From Duncaniella muricolitica (GTDB lineage Bacteria; Bacteroidota; Bacteroidia; Bacteroidales; Muribaculaceae): a stretch of 64,000 bases of DNA. A program made the translations under genes and the position numbers. The DNA lies in assembly GCA_025808375.1 (NCBI GenBank), contig CP061009.1, positions 1,984,001-2,048,000 of the forward strand, in the 5' to 3' direction. How positions within the stretch are numbered: position 1 is the stretch's first letter; every line of letters starts with the position of its first letter. Positions 9,669-18,752 of this stretch are shown here, piece by piece. The notes under the pieces were generated by a model. The model was not told the origin of the DNA. It saw only the letters and a list, made by a program, of their open reading frames with translations, and ran no database searches.

Positions 9669-10128
9669 AGGTTTTAAAATATCGTTTTGGATATTGTGCG
9701 GATTGGCTTGCGTCTTAATTGCATCTATGTGCCTCATTGGGTTATTCTCATATTTCACTCATAATTTCAAAAAAACACAAGATGGCTACTTTGCAAAAGT
9801 AGAATATTCTATCGAAGGGCATATAACAGACAAACAAATCGTTGGTGGCCCTTACTGTCTCATAGAGTTGGAGCCAACAAAATTTGAAATAATGAAAAAC
9901 GAAATCCATTCATCAGATGATTATGTAGGAGTCTTTGCCTCAGACACATCCAAAGTGTTTATAATAGCCCCATTGCCTGAGAATTTTTCATCATCATCAT
10001 TAGATAGAATCGAGATAAATACTCATAACAGACAATTCGTATTTAATGACACGTCTGTGTCCACATTAAGAACTGCATCATTTTATAAGCATAAATTGCC
10101 CAATAGTAACGGCTATATTCCCTTCTAA
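9661..10128 (+). CDS. Membrane-anchored hypothetical protein (array member 1)
   Basis: The 155-residue protein has one N-terminal transmembrane helix (residues 8-33) and a soluble domain outside the membrane. A consensus AAAGGAGG lies 6 bases before the ATG, which is unusual for Bacteroidota. It opens a run of about 18 short co-directional genes with overlapping ends. I do not recognise the family; the array context suggests an immunity or envelope role. Confidence 0.65.
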   Translation: MNKGFKISFWILCGLACVLIASMCLIGLFSYFTHNFKKTQDGYFAKVEYSIEGHITDKQIVGGPYCLIELEPTKFEIMKNEIHSSDDYVGVFASDTSKVFIIAPLPENFSSSSLDRIEINTHNRQFVFNDTSVSTLRTASFYKHKLPNSNGYIPF

Positions 10129-10130
10129 AT

Positions 10131-10712
10131 ATGGAAGATGTTTTGAGATACATATTCATTGTCGTTATCGTCTATGCTGTTGGTATGAATATATATAAGG
10201 CAATTCGTACTCGGACGATTGATTATCCTATTTGGGCGATTATCATATTGCTTGGTGTAGTGATATTGTTATCGAGAGGCTTCCTGATCACGACTATAAT
10301 GTATGATTTGGTGGTGTGGTTTATATGTCTTTTGACCATTTCAAGCTTCATCTTGCCAAAGAAATCACTGATTAGCCGATGGGTAAAAGGCATTGCTCTT
10401 TCGTGCCTGTCGCTGACGGCTATCGGCTTTGTCACCCTTAATATTATAGCGACTCGGCTGGACAGTTCCGTGATTGAAACGCCGTTGAAAGGTTACTCCA
10501 CGGCACGAATAGACGAAATATATTTCAGATATAACGACAAGCCTTTCGGTCGGGATTTCAACCTAAAAGGCTATGACACAGCCGATGATTTGAGGAACAA
10601 ATATAATGTTCAACTTATGGTAATTCCAATCACCGCCGATATAGCAAAACTGGAATCACTGGCACTTGTGTACAAACATCCGATTATAAACCCGAAAGGA
10701 GGCAGCCAATGA
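10131..10712 (+). CDS. Multi-pass membrane protein (array member 2)
   Basis: This 193-residue protein has about four membrane helices in residues 1-115, then an extracytoplasmic tail of about 80 residues. Its C-terminus (KGGSQ) encodes the AAAGGAGG of the following gene, with which it overlaps by 4 bases. No family recognised. Confidence 0.65.
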   Translation: MEDVLRYIFIVVIVYAVGMNIYKAIRTRTIDYPIWAIIILLGVVILLSRGFLITTIMYDLVVWFICLLTISSFILPKKSLISRWVKGIALSCLSLTAIGFVTLNIIATRLDSSVIETPLKGYSTARIDEIYFRYNDKPFGRDFNLKGYDTADDLRNKYNVQLMVIPITADIAKLESLALVYKHPIINPKGGSQ

Positions 10713-11440
10713 AACTGATATTATCTGATTATCTTGCAATTTGCAGCAGTTTTCGAGAAGATGGATTAAGCAAGTCGGAAAGGAAACAGCGACATACAAT
10801 GCTCTCTGAATGGGAGAAAAAAGAGTATAACAATGAACATATTACCATCGGAGAAATTCAGGATTTTTGGACTAAGCATAGTAAAATTTGTTGGAACAAT
10901 CAGTTTATCAACAAGGTTATATGTCCTCAAATTGCCATAGATTTGGAGAATGGCGGTTTTGAGGGGCTAAAATTCTTGTTCCATTGTTTTTGCGGTCATG
11001 AGGATTCTTATCTGAACACCAATAGTCCGCTTGAACTATTCTGTAAGTTTTGTAAATATAAATACGAGCCGTTTCAACTTGCAGATATGCTGCTTGAACA
11101 TGATGAGGATAATGTTGATGCGCTCAGATACAAATATCATGCACTCAAGTATTTTCTTGAGTTTTCCATTCATGAGATGCCGATAGGCATATTAAACGGC
11201 ATGAATGGAGCAGGTATAACGGATATTCCGGCAATGCTGAAAGATATAGATGAATTTGAGTATCTATCAAAAAATTTAGACACGCCACTTTGTGAAACTC
11301 TGATCAACGATTGCCGCAGATTCTATCCGGCATACAAAGATTATCTCCAAAGTCTCCGTCGTTATAAAAACTTTGAGGAATATCTGAAAATGAACAACAT
11401 CCAATACCAATTATACACTTCACGTTATGACTATGAATAA
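10709..11440 (+). CDS. Soluble hypothetical protein (array member 3)
   Basis: The 243-residue protein has no membrane helix or signal peptide and is mostly helical, with several cysteines (CHFCG-like FHCFCG and FCKFCKY). It is one of the few soluble members of the array. Its last codons overlap the next start by 8 bases (ATGAATAA), a junction repeated at 12717. Function unknown. Confidence 0.65.
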   Translation: MKLILSDYLAICSSFREDGLSKSERKQRHTMLSEWEKKEYNNEHITIGEIQDFWTKHSKICWNNQFINKVICPQIAIDLENGGFEGLKFLFHCFCGHEDSYLNTNSPLELFCKFCKYKYEPFQLADMLLEHDEDNVDALRYKYHALKYFLEFSIHEMPIGILNGMNGAGITDIPAMLKDIDEFEYLSKNLDTPLCETLINDCRRFYPAYKDYLQSLRRYKNFEEYLKMNNIQYQLYTSRYDYE

Positions 11441-11852
11441 GTGGCAGAAGATATTTGTGTGTTATTACCGTTTTCAGGAGTGTATCGGAAATGGTGATAT
11501 GCCCGTATTCATTTCTATGGGCATGATATTATTTGCATTGTATCTTTACTTATTCAGTATTACAACAGTTGTTTTATTCTCATTTGGTAATATTATAGGC
11601 TCATCTGTATTGTTCGGGCTAAAAAGCCTGACACTATTCAATATCATGTTATGTTGCTTGACGGGAACTGTATTTTATCTAAAGTATCTTCGCGGCGACA
11701 GATTAAACGATACGCTGTCTATTGAAATTTCAAGAACTGACAAGTTTTATGCGGCTGTATTCCTCATTGGCGGCATTTTCAGCATCTGTTGCGTTTTTAT
11801 TTTCATGTGGGCAGTTAATAACGGATTCATATTGGAAGGAGGCAAGCAATGA
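11433..11852 (+). CDS. Multi-pass membrane protein (array member 4)
   Basis: The 139-residue protein has three or four hydrophobic helices. I chose ATG 11433 over 11427 because MNKWQK matches the start of the 12717 gene (MNRWQK). Its C-terminus EGGKQ encodes the Shine-Dalgarno sequence for the next gene. Function unknown. Confidence 0.62.
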   Translation: MNKWQKIFVCYYRFQECIGNGDMPVFISMGMILFALYLYLFSITTVVLFSFGNIIGSSVLFGLKSLTLFNIMLCCLTGTVFYLKYLRGDRLNDTLSIEISRTDKFYAAVFLIGGIFSICCVFIFMWAVNNGFILEGGKQ

Positions 11853-12724
11853 AATCACAAGATTGCTATACGGCGAAAGAGGCGTTTACGTTTCCTCTTT
11901 TTTGTCTTGTCTGTTTGGCTTTCAACATCTATTGGGGGTGCTCTGACGTTTGGCCTGTCGGAGCAATCGTTGGTACATCGTTTTTCGGCATATTCACATC
12001 GGTATATGTCTTCAAATATCTCCGATTCGGTCGTGACAGCCTACGGATAGATGCCTATGGAATTGCATATAAAGAATGGAGCAAAACCACTTCGCTGAAA
12101 TGGTCTGAAATAGCGAAATGCACAGTATGCTATATACAGTCCTATGGGAGTGGAAGCCTCTTTTATAGAGTGCTGGACATAATATTATTATCCGAAGCTA
12201 AACGCTCAAAGAGTATTTCGATCAGACTATCCGGAATGTACTGTCGCAACAAAAGTATTATCACTGCCATTGAGCAGTTTGGCGGCTCAGAAGTCTATGA
12301 CAGCCAATCATCACATGCACAAAACATGTATCTCGGCAGGATAATCCTGTTCGCTATTGGTTTGTTTGTACTATTCGCACTATTGTCCTGCAACAATCGT
12401 CATGACCTGACTGAGAATTACTCTGTATTCACTTATGGTGAGGGATTATATGGAGAATGTGAGGAAGATTACCCTGTATTCGTTTCAAGACTCGGTTATA
12501 AAGATGCACCGCCATTCATTGCAAATGTCCGACAGGCGTGGTGGAATGATTCGATAATAATCATTCAGCAGAACAATGATTATTGGTGGATAGTCACAGC
12601 AGTTGATAACCGGTTGAGTTATGGAGATAAATATGTTGGCCCGCTTTCAGTTCGGGAAAAAGACAGCATTATGGTTGTCGAGAAAATCCGTATTAAACAG
12701 ATGAAACACTGGAGTTATGAATAG
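11849..12724 (+). CDS. Membrane protein with PH-like and lipoprotein-like parts (array member 5)
   Basis: This 291-residue protein appears composite. Residues 1-150 have two membrane helices and a pleckstrin-like cytosolic segment. A further membrane helix near 165-185 ends in LLSCNN and leads into an outer domain rich in Tyr and Trp (QNNDYWWIVT). The second half could once have been a separate lipoprotein gene with a lipobox-like LLSC. The gene ends with the ATGAATAG junction shared with array member 3. Confidence 0.6.
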   Translation: MKSQDCYTAKEAFTFPLFCLVCLAFNIYWGCSDVWPVGAIVGTSFFGIFTSVYVFKYLRFGRDSLRIDAYGIAYKEWSKTTSLKWSEIAKCTVCYIQSYGSGSLFYRVLDIILLSEAKRSKSISIRLSGMYCRNKSIITAIEQFGGSEVYDSQSSHAQNMYLGRIILFAIGLFVLFALLSCNNRHDLTENYSVFTYGEGLYGECEEDYPVFVSRLGYKDAPPFIANVRQAWWNDSIIIIQQNNDYWWIVTAVDNRLSYGDKYVGPLSVREKDSIMVVEKIRIKQMKHWSYE

Positions 12725-12974
12725 GTGGCAGAAAATAGTAGGTGTTGTAGTGATTTTAGCCTTGATTGTTGCAAATGTCTGGGCTGTGATGGACTGTATC
12801 CATTTAGTCGATACTGCGGGAGCGTGGTGTGCTGAAATCACACAAAAATCATTCTTTGATTGCATCTTCAGTTTCAGACAGCATTTTTGGTTTTATACAT
12901 TCCTATCAATAATTGATCTCGTTATAATAATAGTGTTGTTCATTTGTCTTTGGCGGAAAGGAGGCAAGCAATGA
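12717..12974 (+). CDS. Small two-helix membrane protein (array member 6)
   Basis: The 85-residue protein has two transmembrane helices (about residues 6-27 and 58-78). It shares its start (MNRWQK) and end (KGGKQ) with array member 4, which is longer, so the two are probable duplicates with different middles. It overlaps both neighbours. Confidence 0.62.
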   Translation: MNRWQKIVGVVVILALIVANVWAVMDCIHLVDTAGAWCAEITQKSFFDCIFSFRQHFWFYTFLSIIDLVIIIVLFICLWRKGGKQ

Positions 12975-13552
12975 AGAAACAGGGATATATTTCTGTATTG
13001 ACTTTGGTTTTACTGCTTATTATGTGCGGTTGTTCAAGACTAAAATCGAAGTATGAAGCAGTCAAGGAGCAAGTCATGGATGAAATCAATGATGCCTTCC
13101 GTACCGACTTTTATTCCGATTATGGGGCATGGGATTATTATCGTGTTCCTTTGATAGCTCCTTACGAGCTTACTGCTATAGATGACAGGAATGAATGGCA
13201 TTCTGAAAAGAGTCGTAATATTGATAAATTCGATTATTATCCCAGCTTATTATCCGCACGGCTTTCTGTTGAATATGCAGGAATATCAGACTCTATAATC
13301 TATCTGAGTTATACCGAGGAGTTCACCCCATTAGAGAAAATGCCGGGGCATACATACGGAAATAGGGAAATGCGACGCTTTATGATAATTGATGTGCCGA
13401 CCGACTCTGTTGAATGGCATGAAACAAGAGAGGAATGGTTGACAGCACTAAACAAGAGAGGAGTCTCCAAACCACAGTTTTATCATGTAGATAGCCTGTA
13501 TGATGATTTCGCAAATAATCGGCGACTGTTGTTCTATCCTCCAAAACGATAA
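12971..13552 (+). CDS. Lipoprotein (array member 7)
   Basis: The 193-residue protein begins with a lipoprotein signal (residues 1-20, LLIMCGCS). A short coiled segment and a mixed domain follow. ATG 12971 is preceded by AAAGGAGG at 12957-12964. Function unknown; a lipoprotein immunity protein is one possibility given the array. Confidence 0.65.
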   Translation: MKKQGYISVLTLVLLLIMCGCSRLKSKYEAVKEQVMDEINDAFRTDFYSDYGAWDYYRVPLIAPYELTAIDDRNEWHSEKSRNIDKFDYYPSLLSARLSVEYAGISDSIIYLSYTEEFTPLEKMPGHTYGNREMRRFMIIDVPTDSVEWHETREEWLTALNKRGVSKPQFYHVDSLYDDFANNRRLLFYPPKR

Positions 13553-13556
13553 AACT

Positions 13557-14273
13557 ATGAAAAGGTTAGGCAGAATAATAGCATATTCCATCGCTGTCGG
13601 CTTCGTTCTTGTTGTCGGATTGATTATTGTTGCCTCTTATCTGATGGGATATAATATGGCAGAAAGAAGAGATCGAGAGCTTGAGAACAGGGATAAAATA
13701 ATCGAGCGCATAGACTCTTTCCGTGCGGCAAACGGACATTTGCCCGAATCGATGTCGGAAGTTGGCTTCAAGCAGACAGGCGGTGGAGGATATTATTACA
13801 AAGGAATTATATTTGACTATATCAAGTTCAACGACAAAGAATATATTGTCGAATATACCTCTGAGTATGGTGTTCTCACGCAGTATCATGATCACTGCTG
13901 GACTGAAGAGCCAGATATTTGCCTGATAGAAATGCCTGTAAACGCAGACACGATAGCTGCAATAAACAGAATCTCAAAATTTGAACAGGATTACAATGTT
14001 CCTCCATTGATAGACAGCATATCCTTTAATCACTTACGGATATGTCCGATTGGCGATTATACCGGACAGCCTGATTCTATCGCATATATTCGTTATCTAT
14101 ACAAAGATAGCTGTATCAGATGCGAGGGATGGATTGCATATTTCGATGACCCGGAAGATGATTTCAGCAACCCATTCGGCGAATGGAAATACTATGATCA
14201 GGAAGGCAACTGCTATCGAAAATTCTGGAACTACAAACAAAATGACAAACTTATATATGAAGCTGACAGATAA
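13557..14273 (+). CDS. Membrane protein with pseudopilin-like and YwqK/MORN-like parts (array member 8)
   Basis: This 238-residue protein has one N-terminal membrane helix, a pseudopilin-like segment (IERIDSFRAANGHLPESMSE) and a C-terminal MORN/YwqK-like part ending in GEWKYYDQEGNC. The neighbour at 14257 has the same order of parts, so they are paralogs. YwqK-type proteins are often annotated as antitoxins, which supports an immunity role by inference. An ATG at 13500 is in frame, but 13557 avoids a long overlap. Confidence 0.62.
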   Translation: MKRLGRIIAYSIAVGFVLVVGLIIVASYLMGYNMAERRDRELENRDKIIERIDSFRAANGHLPESMSEVGFKQTGGGGYYYKGIIFDYIKFNDKEYIVEYTSEYGVLTQYHDHCWTEEPDICLIEMPVNADTIAAINRISKFEQDYNVPPLIDSISFNHLRICPIGDYTGQPDSIAYIRYLYKDSCIRCEGWIAYFDDPEDDFSNPFGEWKYYDQEGNCYRKFWNYKQNDKLIYEADR

Positions 14274-14916
14274 ACGATTTTGGAACTCACGTACTTATAC
14301 GGTGCTGTTGATTGTCGCGGTGTTGATTGCGATTGTTATTTCATGCAAAAGAACTATGGTTGTCAAAACCGCTGAAATAGAACGAGTCGGCAATGAAATC
14401 ATTGTAAAAATTGAAGATTTCCAAAATAAATATGGGAAACTCCCTGTGAACCTCCATGAGTTGGGAGCTCCATTTGAAGACAATAAAGAAACATACGATT
14501 ATCAAGGCTATATTTTATATTATGAGCCGACTAAAGACGGGAAATATTGGCTTACTGTTACTTTCGGACCTGATGAGGATTATATCTATTATTCACAACG
14601 AAAATATTGGCGGTGGAATTATGACACAGAACTGTCATCAGAAAAACGTGAAGAACTGTTCAAAGAAGTGTTCCAGTCATATAGACCGGTATGGAAGTAT
14701 GATAGTCTTTGTGCAAATTCCGACAGTGTCAACACGATCTACCCATCGGCTCCGGATTCGCTGATCTATTGTCGTCAATACTATAAGGATGGCAAACTTG
14801 CAGCCGAAGGGTGGATGCTCCATGATTGGGATAGAGAAGGAGACTACACCGACAATATCGGAACGTGGAAGTATTACACACGCGATGGCATAATGATAGA
14901 AAAGCAATGGCCGTAA
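14257..14916 (+). CDS. MKLTDKRFW-type membrane protein, YwqK/MORN-like (array member 9)
   Basis: The 219-residue protein starts MKLTDKRFWN, followed by a membrane helix (residues 13-30), a pseudopilin-like segment (VKIEDFQNKYGKLPVNLHEL) and a C-terminal MORN/YwqK-like part (GTWKYYTRDG). It is a paralog of the gene upstream but has a different start. The start overlaps the end of that gene by 17 bases; the same 17-base overlap recurs at 17797. Confidence 0.65.
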   Translation: MKLTDKRFWNSRTYTVLLIVAVLIAIVISCKRTMVVKTAEIERVGNEIIVKIEDFQNKYGKLPVNLHELGAPFEDNKETYDYQGYILYYEPTKDGKYWLTVTFGPDEDYIYYSQRKYWRWNYDTELSSEKREELFKEVFQSYRPVWKYDSLCANSDSVNTIYPSAPDSLIYCRQYYKDGKLAAEGWMLHDWDREGDYTDNIGTWKYYTRDGIMIEKQWP

Positions 14917-14929
14917 ACGGAATAAAGAT

Positions 14930-15499
14930 ATGAAACTGACCGATAAACAATATAGCAATCAGATTTTTAAGGGCACCTCATTCTGTAATGGAGGTGTTGC
15001 CGTGTGGTGGACTAAAAAGAGATTTGAGCGATGTCAATTTCTTGGATGTGATTTTTCCGATGTCCTTGCAAGAGGGTGTCGATTTATAGAATGTGTTTTC
15101 AAAGGAGGTAAGTTACAACATTTCTCTATGGGTGGACGGACTTCAGTCTTGTTGCGGAAAACTGTCTATATGGGTTGCACTTTTGAAAATGTCAAATTAA
15201 GAAGTCTCGGAATTGCAGATTTCATTGGTTGTACGTTTATTAACTGCGACTTCAATACCACATTCATTGCCGCTTCATTTTCAAAGTGCAGATTTGTCGG
15301 AAAGATTTATGGATGCGTGTTTTGCGGGCCGAAGTTCGACAGCTATTATTATGGGAATAAATTATCATTTTTAGTGTCTAATAAAGGACGATTGGAGGAT
15401 GTTGACTTTTCCGAAGCCAGCCTTACTGACGTAGATTTCCGCGGAGGTATTGATTTATCAAAGGTTCTAATGCCTTACACTATCATAAACAGGATGTGA
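14930..15499 (+). CDS. Pentapeptide repeat protein (array member 10)
   Basis: The 189-residue protein has pentapeptide-like repeats with alternating Cys/Phe/Asp (for example FERCQFLGCDFSDV and FIGCTFINCDFNT), which should fold into a right-handed beta helix. It starts MKLTDKQY, a variant of the shared array start, but has no membrane helix. Repeat proteins of this kind occur as immunity and DNA-mimic proteins; the role here is unknown. Confidence 0.75.
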   Translation: MKLTDKQYSNQIFKGTSFCNGGVAVWWTKKRFERCQFLGCDFSDVLARGCRFIECVFKGGKLQHFSMGGRTSVLLRKTVYMGCTFENVKLRSLGIADFIGCTFINCDFNTTFIAASFSKCRFVGKIYGCVFCGPKFDSYYYGNKLSFLVSNKGRLEDVDFSEASLTDVDFRGGIDLSKVLMPYTIINRM

Positions 15500-15501
15500 T
15501 T

Positions 15502-16170
15502 ATGAAGATACAGGACGTTAAAAAGCATATTTTCTCCATCTTGGAGCCATTCGCCGCTGCTAACGGTTTCAAGATTCTCAGAGGTCGATTTGCGTTGAGT
15601 CGAAAAGTCGGCAGTCGTACTGATGGAATATTCTTTACTTATTGTTCATGGGGTTTTGAGGTAAACATATTTCCGTATGTCAGAGTGGACTATGGAGAGA
15701 TAACCACAATATGCAATGACTGTGGTTTCACTCTGAACCATTCTGCATTTATAAATCTTTTATTGCTTCAAAGAATAAAACTGCAAGGATTTAATCCGGA
15801 TTTAAGATGGAAAATGCAGGTAGCCCAAACAGACCGCTTTATTCTTTCAGACGATGAGCCTGACGACTACAATCAGCTTGATATGGGGCTGTCTCCATTA
15901 CTTCCTATTGCATTGGATTTTCTCTCTCAATATGACAGTATCGATTCAATAGATCGGCTATTCAATACTATGCCAATAGAACAATATAGTCCATATTGTT
16001 CCGGTCTTGATACTCATTGTATGGTTGGACTAATTTCTGCCAAACTCTCCAATAACGCTGATTACGAAAACGTTAAACGAATGTACCAACGAATCGTGAA
16101 AAAAGAAGATTTCACAAGCGAGATGAAGTCCTCTTTTTCACGAATTGTTGCTTATCTTGAACAAATATGA
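15502..16170 (+). CDS. DUF4304-like soluble protein (array member 11)
   Basis: This 222-residue soluble protein has a conserved-looking first half (LEPFAAANGFKILRGRFAL ... WGFEVNIFPYVRVDYG) similar in style to DUF4304 proteins, which are frequent in toxin-immunity loci. A GTG at 15496 is also in frame; ATG 15502 is preferred. Its stop overlaps an ATG that begins a broken MKLTDKRF start at 16167. Confidence 0.6.
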   Translation: MKIQDVKKHIFSILEPFAAANGFKILRGRFALSRKVGSRTDGIFFTYCSWGFEVNIFPYVRVDYGEITTICNDCGFTLNHSAFINLLLLQRIKLQGFNPDLRWKMQVAQTDRFILSDDEPDDYNQLDMGLSPLLPIALDFLSQYDSIDSIDRLFNTMPIEQYSPYCSGLDTHCMVGLISAKLSNNADYENVKRMYQRIVKKEDFTSEMKSSFSRIVAYLEQI

Positions 16171-16199
16171 AGCTGACCGATAAACGATTTTTGGATATT
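16167..16199 (+). pseudogene. Frameshifted MKLTDKRFW start belonging to the next gene
   Basis: The shared array start begins at 16167 but runs into a stop after MKLTDKRFLDI. A T5 run at 16188-16192 stands where other copies have T4. Removing one T gives MKLTDKRFWIFEAFAMLS and joins the gene at 16213 in frame. It is either a real one-base insertion or a read error. Confidence 0.7.
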
Positions 16200-16212
16200 T
16201 GAGGCATTCGCC

Positions 16213-16929
16213 ATGCTGTCAACGGCTTTGACAGTCGGACTGATGGAATTATTTTACAAATTCAGGTTGGATTCTGATGTCTTACCCATTTGTATCATAA
16301 TGCTTACCACATATCTAATCGGGCACGCTGTGGCTTGGAAGAGCAATAGGTCTTGCGCTTGGTTAAAACTTGGACTCACTACTTATTTGTTCTCCGCTGT
16401 CGCCTTAGCGGTCATTTTTGCAATCATATTTGTTATAGATTGGCTTGCACCAACTGAAGTATCTGACGATGTATCTGCTGACGAGTATGTAGGTTTTTCA
16501 GCTTTAGATTTAACATTGGTAATAATATTGATATGGAGTATTGTTTCATTTATTCCGACTATGGTTACCGCTTTTGTAGCCTCACTTTGTTTTAGAGCAA
16601 AGACAACGGTGGCAACAGGTATGAAGTTAAGGAGTATTTCACTTGAATCAATTGGTGTGGATGAAATTGCCTATACCAAGAGTGAAGCTCTGAGAATAGC
16701 AGAGGAGTATTACAATTCTAATATCCCTATTCTTGGTGGTGACGTGTATTTCTTTAATAATGGTAACATTAAACCCACATACGACAATTGGTACTGTAAT
16801 CGGAATAACTCTGAAACTTCGTATGAGTATGTTGCCCGAAGTTATCAAGTTGCCTGTGACTATATCAAAAAATATCCGGATAATGCTAATATCTTTTTCA
16901 GTATCGTTAAAGGACATATAGACGAATGA
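16213..16929 (+). CDS. Multi-pass membrane protein (array member 12; true start probably 16167)
   Basis: As written, the 238-residue frame starts at ATG 16213 and has four hydrophobic helices, then a cytosolic or outer domain (residues 140-238). With one T removed from the run at 16188-16192 it would gain the shared MKLTDKRFW start. It overlaps the next gene by 4 bases. Function unknown. Confidence 0.6.
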   Translation: MLSTALTVGLMELFYKFRLDSDVLPICIIMLTTYLIGHAVAWKSNRSCAWLKLGLTTYLFSAVALAVIFAIIFVIDWLAPTEVSDDVSADEYVGFSALDLTLVIILIWSIVSFIPTMVTAFVASLCFRAKTTVATGMKLRSISLESIGVDEIAYTKSEALRIAEEYYNSNIPILGGDVYFFNNGNIKPTYDNWYCNRNNSETSYEYVARSYQVACDYIKKYPDNANIFFSIVKGHIDE

Positions 16930-17813
16930 AATCTGACAGCAAAATATATCGGTTTTTCTTTGGGCGGCGGGGTGAGAGGTACTTGCCATTTGGTGCTATG
17001 TTGCTGATTCTCGTGCCATTTCTTATCGGAGGTTTGTATTTCCAAAACCACAAATACAATGCTTTGTCGGCAAATCCGGAACATACATCGACTGTAATTT
17101 CAGATATTGCCTATATAGGCAACAGTGGTCCTATAATACATTACAACTTTACAGTGAATGGTGTAACATATAAAGGTGGTATGCATGCCAATGGTTTTGC
17201 CGTTGGCGACAGCATAGGTGTGGTATATCAGAAAGATAACCCGGAGAATAATATGACGGTGTTTAAATATTATGATGGCCCGTCGTATGGTTCGGTCACA
17301 ATATTCGTCCTCGCTGCGATTGTTCTGGCACTATACCGATGGCGAAAAATCAATCGAAAATACAACGAGAGCTGCCCGGAGTTGGATGGCACTGGAAGGT
17401 GTCGTATTTACCGCACCGACAAGGAATATATATTTGTTACAGTATATAATGTCACTGCGAGTCTTCCGATTAAATTCCTCCCCATAGACTGTAGTAACGG
17501 AGAATTTGAGAATACACTCATGGAAATATTCCATGCAAGTCTGCATGGCAAATATGTGGAGCTGAAAAACGCAGAACTGATCAAAGCCATGAAGCAACGC
17601 TCATGGCGACAGCTCTACCAACACTCCATAGGCGTGCTGCTGAAACACGACAGCCGCACTCTGGAGATTTTGCCCACCCGGAAAGCTACTGATGGCAAAG
17701 GTCTTGACTGGGATTATGCCCGCACCCTGTCTTTTGACCTTGACGGCGCGTCATGGAAAGACATCATAAACTCAACCCGAAAACTACTTGAATACCATGA
17801 AGCTGACAGATAA
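16926..17813 (+). CDS. DUF3592-like membrane protein (array member 13)
   Basis: The 295-residue protein has two membrane helices (about residues 20-40 and 118-138). They flank a beta domain with the feel of DUF3592 (VNGVTYKGG ... GDSIGVVYQKDNPENN). A cytosolic domain of about 150 residues follows. Its last 17 bases overlap the start of the next gene with the same junction seen at 14257. Confidence 0.62.
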   Translation: MKSDSKIYRFFFGRRGERYLPFGAMLLILVPFLIGGLYFQNHKYNALSANPEHTSTVISDIAYIGNSGPIIHYNFTVNGVTYKGGMHANGFAVGDSIGVVYQKDNPENNMTVFKYYDGPSYGSVTIFVLAAIVLALYRWRKINRKYNESCPELDGTGRCRIYRTDKEYIFVTVYNVTASLPIKFLPIDCSNGEFENTLMEIFHASLHGKYVELKNAELIKAMKQRSWRQLYQHSIGVLLKHDSRTLEILPTRKATDGKGLDWDYARTLSFDLDGASWKDIINSTRKLLEYHEADR

Positions 17814-18372
17814 ACGATTTTGGAACAGATGTGGAAACGCGGTCAATGAGCTATTCTTTTGGCTCTTTATTGCGTTTGCCGTGTTGCTCGCCATTGATTT
17901 ATGGTGTATGTTGGCGACTGCCATAGTATGCCTGTTCGGGGAAATGGGTAAATCGTTGACATTGTTGAAAATATTTGGAGCGTTTGGGATAATTCTCATG
18001 CTTTTCTCCAATTTTACATTATGGCTGACAATGTATTCGCCAATGATATATAAACGGCTTGTGTCAGTAGTCCGTAGTAAACGACTGAGACTATTGTATT
18101 TCCTGACATTAGGCTATGTGAACGTATATCTGCTGAACCTCTATTACATCAGATTCAGATATAACCAATATGAACTGACTCAGTATCGTGTAAATGTGAT
18201 ATATTCGGTTTTGGTCATGTTCCCAATAATAAATATCCCGGTCTATGTAGCGGCCATTCGTCGCAACGATCAGCCAGTGCCCTTAGGCGATGCGGCTAAG
18301 TTATATATGCATGGAAGATTGGCGACGTACCTGATACAAAAGGATTATTCATCATTAACAGAGAATCAGTGA
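17797..18372 (+). CDS. MKLTDKRFW-type four-helix membrane protein (array member 14)
   Basis: This 191-residue protein starts MKLTDKRFWNRC and has about four transmembrane helices with a short charged C-terminal tail. Its first 30 bases are identical to those of the 14257 gene, though the proteins diverge afterwards. A TTG at 17788 is also in frame. Function unknown. Confidence 0.65.
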   Translation: MKLTDKRFWNRCGNAVNELFFWLFIAFAVLLAIDLWCMLATAIVCLFGEMGKSLTLLKIFGAFGIILMLFSNFTLWLTMYSPMIYKRLVSVVRSKRLRLLYFLTLGYVNVYLLNLYYIRFRYNQYELTQYRVNVIYSVLVMFPIINIPVYVAAIRRNDQPVPLGDAAKLYMHGRLATYLIQKDYSSLTENQ

Positions 18373-18752
18373 TGAAACGATATTATCTGTTTGATTACAT
18401 CTGGTATATTGGCGAGGCTTTGAGGGAAAAAGATGGCAATCCGTCAAGTGGGAGTCTGACTCTTAACTTTGTATGGCTGTTTGGAATTCTTGTTCCGTTA
18501 TTGCTGCCAGTGATGTATCGGCTCTTTGGAAATCCGGTAGCGATAATATGCGGACTCGCCCTGTTATTTTTGCCCGAAATCTTTTGCAGACTGCGCTATA
18601 CGGAGCAACGCCGCGAGGAGATAATGGAGCATTATTCCGGTATGAAGAGGCTGTACCAGCGGTTGTTTGTCATCTATGGCTCAACAATTGTGTTTGCGGC
18701 TATAGTTTTAATCATTATGTTTAGTCTTGGATTCATTACAAAGAAGCTATGA
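18372..18752 (+). CDS. Small membrane protein (array member 15)
   Basis: The 126-residue protein has two or three membrane helices and an amphipathic charged segment (RYTEQRREEIMEHY) between them. The ATG shares its first base with the stop of the preceding gene. It overlaps the next start by 4 bases. Function unknown. Confidence 0.6.
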   Translation: MKRYYLFDYIWYIGEALREKDGNPSSGSLTLNFVWLFGILVPLLLPVMYRLFGNPVAIICGLALLFLPEIFCRLRYTEQRREEIMEHYSGMKRLYQRLFVIYGSTIVFAAIVLIIMFSLGFITKKL

